From: Armatimonadota bacterium
GTDB lineage: Bacteria > Armatimonadota > SYMT01
Direction of reading: 5' to 3'
DNA: 6,625 nucleotides
Assembly: GCA_020696885.1 (NCBI GenBank)
Contig: JAJFMS010000195.1
Span: 1 to 6,625 of the forward strand
Position numbers and translations under genes: made by a program. Each line of letters starts with the position of its first letter. Positions within the stretch are counted from its first letter, which is position 1. Shown one piece after another: positions 1 through 6,625 of this stretch. The notes beneath the pieces were generated by a model. The model did not search any database. It had not been told where the DNA came from and saw only the letters and a list, made by a program, of their open reading frames with translations.

Positions 1-248
1 GTTGGCATGGCATCTGTTGCGAGAATTCTGCTACAGGACGGAGGCCCGAAACCGCGTCCCACGCGCGCGGTTGGGACGAGTGAGGCGGCCGGGGAGGAAG
101 CATCCTGCCCCGGCCGCCGGTGATGCCGACCGCCCCGAGAGTCACTGGACTACCGCTGCCAGAAACTGCAGTACCGCGGCAGAGAAGGCCCCGGGTGGAG
201 GCGCCGGCTAAGCGTTTGCACCGCTCGATGCCGGCTGCTGGGTTGCGC
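1..248. other. Intergenic region, no supported gene
   Basis: Apart from the hairpin at 84-118, nothing here can be supported as a gene. A plus-strand open frame at 2-211 encodes an Arg/Pro/Ala-rich peptide with no recognisable domain and no convincing ribosome binding site, typical of chance frames in GC-rich DNA. I see no tRNA cloverleaf and no promoter. A gene beyond the left edge could extend regulatory or 3' sequence into this stretch. Confidence 0.5.
84..118. terminator. Strong GC-rich hairpin, possible terminator of the propeller gene
   Basis: An 11-bp perfect inverted repeat (GGCGGCCGGGG at 84-94, CCCCGGCCGCC at 108-118) encloses a further 4-bp pairing (AGGA 95-98 with TCCT 103-106). 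The loop is AGCA and G107 is a single bulge. The whole folds into a stem of about 15 bp. It lies about 130 bp past the stop codon of the minus-strand propeller gene, where a terminator would be expected. Neither strand carries a T tract after the stem, so it is not a canonical intrinsic terminator. It could be a U-less terminator, an RNA-stabilising hairpin or the end of a convergent unit to the left. The structure is seen directly; the role is inferred. Confidence 0.45.
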
Positions 249-1544
249 CTACCGGACGAGGACCGCAATCCCGTGCGGATCGGCCCGGTTCTGGCCAGCT
301 GCGTCCAGGTTCGCGACCGGGGCTACCGCCGCCAGGCCGCCCGCGAGACCCCCGCGCTGCACGTGGATGACACCCAGGCCGGGCGTGCTTCCGAAGGCCG
401 CGTGCCCTCCGGAACCCGGAAACGGCCCTCGCAGGGTGGCAAAAGCTCGGTTCCCGCTTGGTGACAACGCCAAGAGATCGGGCGCGGGGTCGCCGCTTAC
501 CTTCCCCGCGAGGCTGAAGGCGTTGACCACCGCGTCCGTCGCGGTGTCGACCACCGTAACGTCATTCTGGATCCGGTCGGCGACCCAGAGGTAGCGGCCG
601 TGCTTCGTGAGCATGGTCCCATGCGCGTCCACGTCTCCCGGCGCCGGTGAGCCCACCCTCCGGTAGACGAGTTTCGCGGGCGGCATGTTGGGCGCGTTCC
701 CGGCGAGGGAAATGGCGTCTACGTTGAAGGCATACACGTCGTGTCCCCGGGCGTGCGCTGGGCCGGCGGAGCCGGAGTCGATGTACATCTTCCCACCGAG
801 CAGCGCAGGGCCGCATCCGCTTGGCTCGATCACGGAGCGGTCGTACTCCGCCACAATCCGCATGGGCGTGGTCGTGCAATCCACGACGAAGAGCCCGCCG
901 CCGCGCAGGGTGACGAAGCCAAGCCGGCTGTCAGCGCTGATACCAATGCAAATGGGAGCATTGTCCGGTCGCAGCACCGGGTCTTGAACCGGGAGGCCGT
1001 TGGGCGTGACCCCGGAAGCGAGATCGAGGGTGGCGGCGGCGTCCAGCGTGAACGTATTCGTTGCGTAGTTTGTGCTGATCCGCTGCAGCAGCTTGCCGTT
1101 CTGGTTGGCTACGACTACGAACTGCTCGTTGGGTGCCGGTACGGCGGCGTGGGCCTGCGCGCCGACATCGATGATCTCCACCGGGGTCCGGGTTTGGGTG
1201 TCGAGGAAGAGCACGTGCCCGGTGACGACGAAGGCCACGACGGCGTGCGACCCGGAAGCGTTGAAGAAGACCATGTGCGGCCGCCGCGGGGTGACCTGTC
1301 CCTTGGACAGCGCCAGGTCACGCGCGGCGGCGCCGAAGTCATAGCTCTCCGCGGCGACATTCGCGGCGTTGCCGCCGGTCACAGCGGGCCCCGGGTAGAT
1401 GTGGAGAGTGCCGCCCCCATCCGGGCGGGTATCGGACTGGTCCATCAGCCAGACCTCGTACGGCGGCTCATCCGGAGAGCCATAGAGGGCCGTGAAGGGC
1501 GCCGTAAATAGCAGCGCCAACAACAGGAACAGGGGACGAAACAT
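249..1544 (-). CDS. Secreted YncE-like beta-propeller protein
   Basis: A 431-residue protein of unknown biochemical role, probably exported and folded as a beta-propeller. The start at 1544 is chosen because AAAGGAG sits 7 nt upstream and the protein then opens with a typical signal peptide: MFR, a hydrophobic core at about residues 4-20, and likely cleavage near residues 22-23. An in-frame ATG at 1583 would add 13 polar residues before the signal and is less likely. The mature part has repeated strand-rich units of the YVTN/YncE kind, for example VLFLDTQTRTPVEIIDVG (111-128), LFVVDCTTTPMRIVAEYD (218-235) and VTVVDTATDAVVNAFSLAG (329-347). Conserved-looking histidine motifs occur at RRPHMVFF (about 87-94), QAHAAVP (130-136), DAHGTMLTKHGRYLW (306-320) and ADPHGI (421-426). 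There is no CxxCH haem site and no transmembrane anchor beyond the signal. The fold family is recognised; enzyme activity (for example lactonase) is not supported. The gene stands alone on its strand, divergent from the insertion sequence. Confidence 0.85.
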   Translation of the reverse strand: MFRPLFLLLALLFTAPFTALYGSPDEPPYEVWLMDQSDTRPDGGGTLHIYPGPAVTGGNAANVAAESYDFGAAARDLALSKGQVTPRRPHMVFFNASGSHAVVAFVVTGHVLFLDTQTRTPVEIIDVGAQAHAAVPAPNEQFVVVANQNGKLLQRISTNYATNTFTLDAAATLDLASGVTPNGLPVQDPVLRPDNAPICIGISADSRLGFVTLRGGGLFVVDCTTTPMRIVAEYDRSVIEPSGCGPALLGGKMYIDSGSAGPAHARGHDVYAFNVDAISLAGNAPNMPPAKLVYRRVGSPAPGDVDAHGTMLTKHGRYLWVADRIQNDVTVVDTATDAVVNAFSLAGKVSGDPAPDLLALSPSGNRAFATLRGPFPGSGGHAAFGSTPGLGVIHVQRGGLAGGLAAVAPVANLDAAGQNRADPHGIAVLVR

Positions 1545-1551
1545 GCGTTTG

Positions 1552-1558
1552 CTCCTTT
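1552..1558 (-). promoter_or_regulatory. Ribosome binding site of the propeller gene
   Basis: Read on the minus strand this is AAAGGAG, seven bases before the ATG at 1544. It decides the start of the propeller gene against the upstream in-frame ATG at 1583, and it agrees with the position of the signal peptide. Confidence 0.75.
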
Positions 1559-1711
1559 CCACCGTGCTCAAGAGGTAGGACATAGCGGCGGGCGAGGTAT
1601 GCCGGCACCGGCTTGTTTAGCTGGCGCATCGTCCCTGCTGCCGGAATGCGGCTAGCAGTTCATAGTGTGCTTGCTACAGTCCTTTGTTATTTATTCTTCT
1701 GCGTTTGCGGT

Positions 1712-1732
1712 GGGTGCAGCGACCATATAAGG
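1712..1732 (+). repeat. Left terminal inverted repeat of the insertion sequence
   Basis: The sequence reads GGGTG, six unmatched bases (CAGCGA), then CCATATAAGG. It pairs with 3115-3135 in inverted orientation, with 15 of 21 positions matching. The 10-bp inner block is perfect between the two ends. The outermost base is judged from the GGGTG match and could shift slightly. Confidence 0.7.
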
Positions 1733-1814
1733 TGACAGCCAGGCAGGGCAGGTGATCCACTAGCGGCAGAGTGCCCGATGCTTCGGAAGGCCGGAGCGGG
1801 GCCGGAGAGCCGCA

Positions 1815-3110
1815 ATGACCCCGAAAGAACGAGAAGCCACCATTCGTGAGATCACCGAGCGCCTTGCCGATCGTCTCCGGCAGCACTGGCCGGACGAACA
1901 GGTGCCCCTCTCGGAGATCGAAGATGTGGTCGGGCGTGTGGGGGGCGAGACCCTGCGCGAGTTGACCGAGGAGATGCTGCAGGAGCAGGTTCAGCGTCGG
2001 GAAGGCAACCAGAGCGCGTGCGCTTGCGGTGGCGTGGCGCTCTTCCGCGGGGATTATGGCCTGACCATCACCAGTGAGCACGGGCCGGTGCGCCTGGAGC
2101 GGGCCTACTACTATTGTGCCAGTTGCCGGCAGGGACACTGCCCGGTTGCTCGGGTCCTCGGCTTGGGTCCGGCGGCCACTACCCCGGCGGTCCAGGCGAA
2201 GGTGACGGCACTCGCCGCACGGCTGCCGTACACCCAGGTGCCCCTCGTGCTGACCCAGTTGGGCCTCCGCTACCGACCCTGCGTAAAGAGCGTGGAAGCC
2301 ATCGCCCAGCGGTTGGGGGCGCAGTTAGACGACGATCCCGCCGTTCCCAACTTCACCCGCGCGGAGCGGGAGTTGGTCATCGCCGCGGAGGGCATCTTCC
2401 TCCCCACCCGAGAGGGCAAGCGCGAGGTCCGTTGTGCGGTGATTTACGAGCCGGAATGGGAGGCCGACCGGACTCCCGCTGCCTGTGCCGGCCTGCGCAA
2501 AGAGTATCTCGCAACCACGGAGAGCCGCGAGGACCTGATGGCGACCGCGTGTGCCCGCGCCGAACGGCGGCGCCCCGAGGAGCGGTGATCGCGGCGTTGG
2601 GTGACGGCGCGGACTGGATCTGGGCGCTGGGCGGGTTATGCCCAGCATCTGCCCCGCCGAGTGGAGATTTTGGACTTCTATCATGTCTCCGAACGCCTCG
2701 CGCTCATCGCCCAGAGCAAGTACCCAGGGGAGCCGGCGGCGGCGCAGGCTTGGCGGGAGCGGCAGGAGAAGGCCTTGCTGCGCTGGGGGCCACTCCAGCT
2801 ACTCAATGAGCTACGCACTTGGCAACCCACCGCAGCGGCAGCCCAGGAAGTGCAGCGGCAGCAACTGGGTTACTTTGAGAAGCAAGCCGAACGCATGCAC
2901 TACCCGACCTACCTGCGGCTTGGTTTCCCGATCGGGAGTGGCGCGGTGGAAGGGGCGTGTAAGCACCTGGTGGCGGAGCGGTTCCGTGGCACCGGTAGGC
3001 GCTGGAAGCTGAAAACCGCGGAACCCCTGCTGCACGTGCGCGCCGCGCTCCTGACCCAGCCACTGCTCGACTTGCGTCCCTACGCTCTGGCAGCCGCCCC
3101 GATGGCATGA
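1815..3110 (+). pseudogene. ISKra4-family-like transposase, two frameshifts
   Basis: This would be a DDE transposase of about 431 residues acting on the flanking inverted repeats. The start ATG at 1815 has GGAGAG five bases upstream. The N-terminal part (1815-2588) has a helical region, then a zinc-ribbon-like set of cysteines (C69, C71, C101, C104) and a VPTREG-like block read here as FLPTREGKREV (195-205). The frame ends at the TGA of 2586-2588. The next conserved piece, VIAALGDGADWIWAL, is readable only one frame back (about 2585-2629), and the rest (ILDFYH, RMHYPTYLRLGFPIGSG, VEGACK) returns to the original frame up to the TGA at 3108-3110. The pattern fits a one-base loss near 2565-2585 and a one-base gain in GGG 2629-2631. 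The second Asp (codon 2603-2605) and final Glu (codon 2949-2951) are kept. The expected first Asp is Glu (codon 2388-2390). Family assignment rests on recognised motifs; inactivity is inferred. Confidence 0.8.
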
Positions 3111-3114
3111 GCTG

Positions 3115-3135
3115 CCTTATATGGGAATCACACCC
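3115..3135 (-). repeat. Right terminal inverted repeat of the insertion sequence
   Basis: Read on the minus strand: GGGTG, six unmatched bases (TGATTC), then CCATATAAGG, mirroring 1712-1732. It starts just after the transposase stop at 3108-3110, the tight packing normal for insertion sequences. Confidence 0.7.
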
Positions 3136-3520
3136 GTAGCTGCAAGCCTATCCGGATCCCTTTTGGATTCGAGTTTAGAAGCCTCTGATCTCGGGGATAA
3201 ACAGGCGCAAGCCCCAAGAAAAAAGCCAAAGTAGAGAATTCCCGTGAGCGCGCACCCGTAAAGGTCTGTTCGGCAAAGATGCCATCCATCGTAGTCCGGC
3301 ACCGCAGCCAGCAGTCCCCGTAGTAATCTGGTCGCAAATAAGCTCATCCCTAACCCTCGCTCCCAGCACCGGGAGTGCCTTGTCATAAGCTTCTCTGCCG
3401 GAGCCTGTCCAGGTCGCGCGCCGTGGCGCGGCATGAGCGGAACCTCTCACGGCAGCGCATTACGTCCAGGCGTGTTTTCCATCGTTCGGTGCTGCGGCAA
3501 GGGCCGGTCTTGTCGTTGTC
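3136..3520. other. Intergenic region between the insertion sequence and the glycan operon
   Basis: These 385 bases carry no gene I can support, and the first 250 or so are visibly less GC-rich than the coding regions. Open frames run through on the minus strand (from 3434 or 3347 toward 3117), but they end inside the insertion-sequence repeat and match no family I recognise. Short GC stems occur, for example CGCGC 3417-3421 with GCGCG 3426-3430. The promoter of the downstream operon should lie here; I could not pick a convincing -35/-10 pair. Confidence 0.5.
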
Positions 3521-6181
3521 ATGACACAACTCACGGACGCCCGCTTTGTCGTCTGCCGCGGCACGTCGTCTCCGTCTTCGGGCGGTACTCGTCCCCTCGT
3601 GGACGGGAAGTTTCTGCGCGTCGACGGAAAACGGTTCCGCATCCGCGGAGTCACCTATGGTACGTTCACCCCGAACGCCGCGGGTGAGCTGCTCCCCTCG
3701 CCGGAGCGCGCCCGGGCCGATCTGAGCGCCATGGTCGCGGCGGGCGTGAACACGGTCCGCACCTACACCACGCCGCCGCGCTGGTTTCTGGACCTGGCCG
3801 GCGGGTTGGGGCTGAAGGTGGTAGCCGGCGTCTTCTGGGAGGGACGGCAGTGCCTGTTCGATGACTCGGAGACGCTGCGCGAGACCGAGGCTGGCTTCGC
3901 GAGGGAGGTAGAGACGCTCGCCGGCCACCCGGCCGTCCTGATGGTCTGCCTGGGAAACGAGATCCCGCCGCAGGTGGCCCGCTGGCATGGTAAGTCCCGG
4001 GTGGAGGGCTTCCTGAAGCGTCTCCGGGACCGCGCCAAGGCGATCGATCCGGAGTTGCTGGTCACCTACGCGAGCTATCCCTCCACGGAGTTCCTGGATC
4101 TGAGCTTCCTGGACGTGATCGGGTTCAACGTCTACCTGGAGCGCGAGCGGGAGTTCCGGGCTTACCTGGCACGACTTCAGATGGTGGCCGGCAGCCGGCC
4201 GCTCTTTGTGAGCGAGCTGGGCCTGGACAGCCGGCGGAACGGGGTCGAGCGGCAGGCGGAGCTGCTGGACTGGCAGCTCCGGGCGGTGTGGGAGAAAGGT
4301 CTGGCGGGGGTCACCGCCTACGCCTGGACCGACGAGTGGGCCGTGGGCGGCGTTCCGGTGGAAGACTGGGACTTCGGGTTCGTCGACCGCCAGCGTAACC
4401 CGAAACCGGCGCTAGACGTGTTGCGCCGGAACTACACCAGCACCCCGTACGAGCTTCGGGCCGGCGCTTGGCCTAAGGTCACGGTCGTCTGCTGCGCCTA
4501 CAACGCCGCCTCGACGGTGGGGGAGACGCTGGCTTCCCTGGAGCAGCTCACCTACCCGAGCTACGAGGTCGTGGTGGTAGACGACGGGTCGCGGGACGAG
4601 ACGGCCCGCATTGCCGCGCAGCATCCTTTCCGCCTGCTGCGGGTGGAGAACGGGGGCCTGAGCCGGGCCCGCAACCTGGGCATCGAAGCCGCTCGCGGGG
4701 AGATCGTCGCCTTCATCGACTCCGATGCCGCCGCGGATCCGGACTGGCTCTATTTCCTCGTGACCCAGATGGAGGAGCTGAACGCCGCCGGATGCGGTGG
4801 TCCCAACCTCTCGCCTCCGGCGGATCCGGAAGCGGCCCAGCGGATCGACAAGGCGCCCGGAAATCCGGTTCACGTCCTGCTCGACAACGAGACCGCCGAG
4901 CACATTCCCGGTTGTAACATGGCCTTCCGCAAGGAAGTACTGCAGGCGATCGGCGGCTTCGATCCCACCTATCGGGTCGCGGGCGATGACGTAGATGTCT
5001 GCTGGAAGATCCTGGAGCGAGGAGAGGAGCTGGCCTTTAGCCCGGCGGCGGTGGTCTGGCATCACCGGCGCGCATCCTGGCGTGCCTACCTCAAACAGCA
5101 GCGCGGGTACGGCAAGGCGGAGGTACTGCTGGAGGCGTGCTATCCGGAACGGTATCGCCTGGCCAGCGGCGCAGTGTGGCGGGGGCGGGTCTACGAAGGG
5201 CCGCAGCCGAACCCCACCCCGTGGAGCCTGCGCGGCCGGGAGCGAGTGCGGCACGGACCCCAATGCCGCGGCCTGTTCCAGTCGGTCTATGCTCCCCAAT
5301 CGCCGTGGTGGGTCTCCCTGGCGGTCACCCCGAGCTTCTACCTGCTGAACGCGTCCCTCGCACTCACCGGAGCGGCGTGCGCGTGGTCCGGCTTCCCGCT
5401 CTGGGGACTGCCGCTCGGCGCGGCCGCCCTCGGAGTAGCCGCGAGCCTCGGCTGCTGTCTGGAAGCTGCGCTGCGGATGTGCTCCGGGGAGGAACTGCCG
5501 CGTGCCGCCCACGCCAGGCGCCTGCTAGCGGTGGCGGCGCTGCACTTTCTGCAGCCCTGGGCTCGCTGGCTGGGGCGGGTGCAGGGAGCCTCGGAGTGTC
5601 GCCGGCGGCACGTCTGGCCGAACCGGTCCGATCAGATGCTGTGGGCCGGCTGGGACCGCCGGGACGAATGGCTCTCCCTGTTCACTCGTCTCCTTGGGGA
5701 GGCGGGGATCGAGGCCCGGGAGGGAGACGACTGGGGCCGCCACGACCTCGAGATCCGCGCCTTCCCTGGCTATACGGCGCGGATCGAGAGTGTGGTGGAG
5801 CACCAGACCACGATCCGATTCCGATTTCAGGTGGGGGTCACGCGCACGCTGCGGTGTGTCCAGGCGGCACTGGTGCTCCTGACCCTGGGCGCTGTCTCCA
5901 CCCCGGCCACCTGGCCGCTGCTGGTTCCCGTGGGTGCCGCACTCTACGGCCTCCACCGGGAGAAGCGCCGCATGTCCGCCGCGCTTGCCTCGGTTGGCCG
6001 GCGCGCGGGGGCGATCCTCGGGATGGTCCCGCTCACCAAGGAGCGATTGATGCCGGACCGGCAGCCGGAAGGCGCGCCGCGGCCCTGGGCCAAGGGGAGT
6101 TGGGCGATCGCGGGCGTGAAGGGCGGCGAGCTGCACGGTGCTTCGCTGCAGGGCTCCGACCCGGTGGAAGACGAGCACTGA
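3521..6181 (+). CDS. Glycoside hydrolase-family 2 glycosyltransferase fusion, membrane-associated
   Basis: An 886-residue bifunctional-looking protein. Residues about 26-305 form a clan-A-like glycosidase barrel opening with PLVDGKFLRVDGKRFRIRGV. The likely acid/base Glu is E147 in CLGNEIP and the likely nucleophile is E232 in FVSELGLDS, so both catalytic positions appear intact. Residues about 317-540 are a GT-A family 2 glycosyltransferase with VVVDDGS (351-357), a DxD-type IDSD (399-402), HIPGCNMAFRK (461-471), VAGDDVDVCW (486-495) and QQRGYGKAE (526-534). Hydrophobic segments at about 597-620, 622-648 and 777-811, perhaps also 666-684, suggest membrane attachment, with a soluble stretch near 700-770. 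No signal peptide is seen, so both catalytic domains probably face the cytoplasm. The ATG at 3521 lacks a good ribosome binding site; GTG at 3599 (codon 27), just before the conserved region, is an alternative. Its stop overlaps the next gene's start. Sugar donor, acceptor and product cannot be told from sequence. Confidence 0.85.
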   Translation: MTQLTDARFVVCRGTSSPSSGGTRPLVDGKFLRVDGKRFRIRGVTYGTFTPNAAGELLPSPERARADLSAMVAAGVNTVRTYTTPPRWFLDLAGGLGLKVVAGVFWEGRQCLFDDSETLRETEAGFAREVETLAGHPAVLMVCLGNEIPPQVARWHGKSRVEGFLKRLRDRAKAIDPELLVTYASYPSTEFLDLSFLDVIGFNVYLEREREFRAYLARLQMVAGSRPLFVSELGLDSRRNGVERQAELLDWQLRAVWEKGLAGVTAYAWTDEWAVGGVPVEDWDFGFVDRQRNPKPALDVLRRNYTSTPYELRAGAWPKVTVVCCAYNAASTVGETLASLEQLTYPSYEVVVVDDGSRDETARIAAQHPFRLLRVENGGLSRARNLGIEAARGEIVAFIDSDAAADPDWLYFLVTQMEELNAAGCGGPNLSPPADPEAAQRIDKAPGNPVHVLLDNETAEHIPGCNMAFRKEVLQAIGGFDPTYRVAGDDVDVCWKILERGEELAFSPAAVVWHHRRASWRAYLKQQRGYGKAEVLLEACYPERYRLASGAVWRGRVYEGPQPNPTPWSLRGRERVRHGPQCRGLFQSVYAPQSPWWVSLAVTPSFYLLNASLALTGAACAWSGFPLWGLPLGAAALGVAASLGCCLEAALRMCSGEELPRAAHARRLLAVAALHFLQPWARWLGRVQGASECRRRHVWPNRSDQMLWAGWDRRDEWLSLFTRLLGEAGIEAREGDDWGRHDLEIRAFPGYTARIESVVEHQTTIRFRFQVGVTRTLRCVQAALVLLTLGAVSTPATWPLLVPVGAALYGLHREKRRMSAALASVGRRAGAILGMVPLTKERLMPDRQPEGAPRPWAKGSWAIAGVKGGELHGASLQGSDPVEDEH

Positions 6182-6625
6182 TGCGCGGCCATCGCCTCCT
6201 TCGCTACGCGGCACGGTATCGGCGCGGCTGGGCCTTCATCGCCGTGGTGACGGTGCTGAGCAGCGCGTTCGCGCTCGTCCAGCCGTGGCCGATGAAGATC
6301 CTCGTCGACCACGTACTGGGAAAGCAGCCCGTGCCCACGGCGCTCAGCGCCGTGCTGGGTGTCCTGCCGGGGGCCGGAACAGCCGCCGGGATCGCGGCCT
6401 GGGTGGCCGCGGCTGGGCTCCTCGCGTTCGGGATCAACAGCACGGTCGACGTGCTGCTGACCCGGAGCTGGGTCCAGGTAGGACAGGGCATGGTCTACGA
6501 TCTCGCCGGCGACTTGTTCAGCAAGGCGCTGCGCCGCTCCCAGCTCTTCCACCAGCAAAACTCGGTTGGGGAATTGATGGTGCGCGTGACCTCCGACTCC
6601 TGGTGCGTGCATACGATGGTGGACA
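6181..6625 (+). CDS. ABC exporter, N-terminal membrane domain (partial)
   Basis: The reading frame opens with ATG at 6181, overlapping the previous stop in TGATG, and runs off the right edge after 148 complete codons. The residues show the type 1 exporter membrane fold of MsbA-like ABC transporters. A first membrane helix lies at about residues 16-40, ending in VQPWPMKILVDHVLG, a typical stretch of this family. A second lies at about 68-92 (GIAAWVAAAGLLAFGINSTV). The conserved coupling-region motif NSVGELMVRVTSDS follows at about 128-141. The ATP-binding domain should lie beyond the window. The one-base overlap implies translational coupling, since only a weak GGAAG-type site precedes the start. 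Next to a glycosyltransferase fusion, the likely job is export or flipping of a glycan, glycolipid or related product, but the substrate is inferred from position only. Confidence 0.85.
   Translation, partial: MRGHRLLRYAARYRRGWAFIAVVTVLSSAFALVQPWPMKILVDHVLGKQPVPTALSAVLGVLPGAGTAAGIAAWVAAAGLLAFGINSTVDVLLTRSWVQVGQGMVYDLAGDLFSKALRRSQLFHQQNSVGELMVRVTSDSWCVHTMVD

Larger units (their letters stand above)
1712..3135 (+). mobile_element. ISKra4-family-like insertion sequence, about 1.42 kb
   Basis: The element consists of one transposase gene between imperfect terminal inverted repeats (1712-1732 and 3115-3135). The length of 1424 bp, the GGG terminal bases and the transposase type fit the ISKra4 family as I know it. 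The right repeat begins four bases after the transposase stop codon. I find no target duplication: the bases just outside (TTTGCGGT on the left, GTAGCTGC on the right) do not match, so either the insertion made none, it has decayed, or the outer boundary is off by a few bases. The element lies between the divergent propeller gene, whose start codon is 167 bp from its left end, and the glycan operon. The transposase is frameshifted, so the copy is probably not autonomous. Confidence 0.75.

Noticed and set aside
2..211. Small plus-strand open frame at the left edge
   Set aside because: No ribosome binding site and Arg/Ala/Pro-rich composition; it also spans the strong hairpin.
741..1511. Plus-strand open frame of 256 codons opposite the propeller gene
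   Set aside because: It is a shadow of the propeller gene, with no domain and implausible Gly/Arg/Val-rich composition.
1600..1616. GCCGG-CA-CCGGC followed by TTGTTT as a terminator
   Set aside because: The stem has a two-base loop, or only four pairs with a normal loop, and it lies upstream of the propeller gene where no transcript needs to end.
2114..2809. Plus-strand 231-codon frame within the transposase as a separate gene
   Set aside because: Only a stretch of about 15 codons (2585-2629) resembles transposase; the rest is an out-of-frame reading, so it is explained by the paired frameshifts.
3383..3988. Minus-strand open frame overlapping the operon start
   Set aside because: Most of it is antisense to the conserved hydrolase domain, and its translation is low-complexity and unrecognised.
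4412..5512. Long minus-strand open frame of 366 codons opposite the glycosyltransferase domain
   Set aside because: It is antisense to a strongly supported GT2 domain, is Arg/Gly/Pro-rich and has no recognisable motifs; long antisense frames are normal in GC-rich DNA.
1..6625. CRISPR arrays, tRNA or rRNA genes, tandem repeats
   Set aside because: I saw no spaced repeat series, cloverleaf or conserved rRNA segment on either strand.

Overview
This window comes from a GC-rich bacterial chromosome. The coding sequences favour G or C at third codon positions. No ribosomal RNA, tRNA or other taxonomic marker is present, so the lineage cannot be fixed. The gene types (a secreted YncE-like propeller, an ISKra4-type transposase, a glycosidase-glycosyltransferase fusion and an ABC exporter) are common in GC-rich soil or sediment bacteria, but that is inference.

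Layout from left to right. Positions 1-248 hold no convincing gene but contain a very strong GC hairpin (84-118). It lies downstream of a minus-strand gene for a secreted beta-propeller protein (249-1544), which has a clear signal peptide and ribosome binding site. Next comes a single insertion sequence of about 1.42 kb (about 1712-3135), bounded by imperfect inverted repeats of the form GGGTG-N6-CCATATAAGG. Its only gene is an ISKra4-type transposase broken by two compensating frameshifts, so it looks inactive as written. Positions 3136-3520 are an intergenic stretch, less GC-rich than its surroundings, with no gene I can defend.

From 3521 to the right edge runs a plus-strand operon. The first gene (886 codons) fuses an N-terminal clan-A-like glycoside hydrolase barrel to a family 2 glycosyltransferase and a membrane-associated C-terminal region. 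Its stop codon overlaps the start of the second gene (TGATG), which encodes the membrane domain of an ABC exporter and is cut by the window edge. The coupling suggests that the fusion enzyme builds or remodels a glycan or glycolipid that the transporter moves across the membrane. This is inferred from gene order; no substrate is visible.

The most interesting item is the hydrolase-transferase fusion coupled to the exporter. The insertion sequence is a familiar type, but it shows an unusual Glu where the first catalytic Asp is expected and a paired frameshift that is either decay, a read error or recoding.
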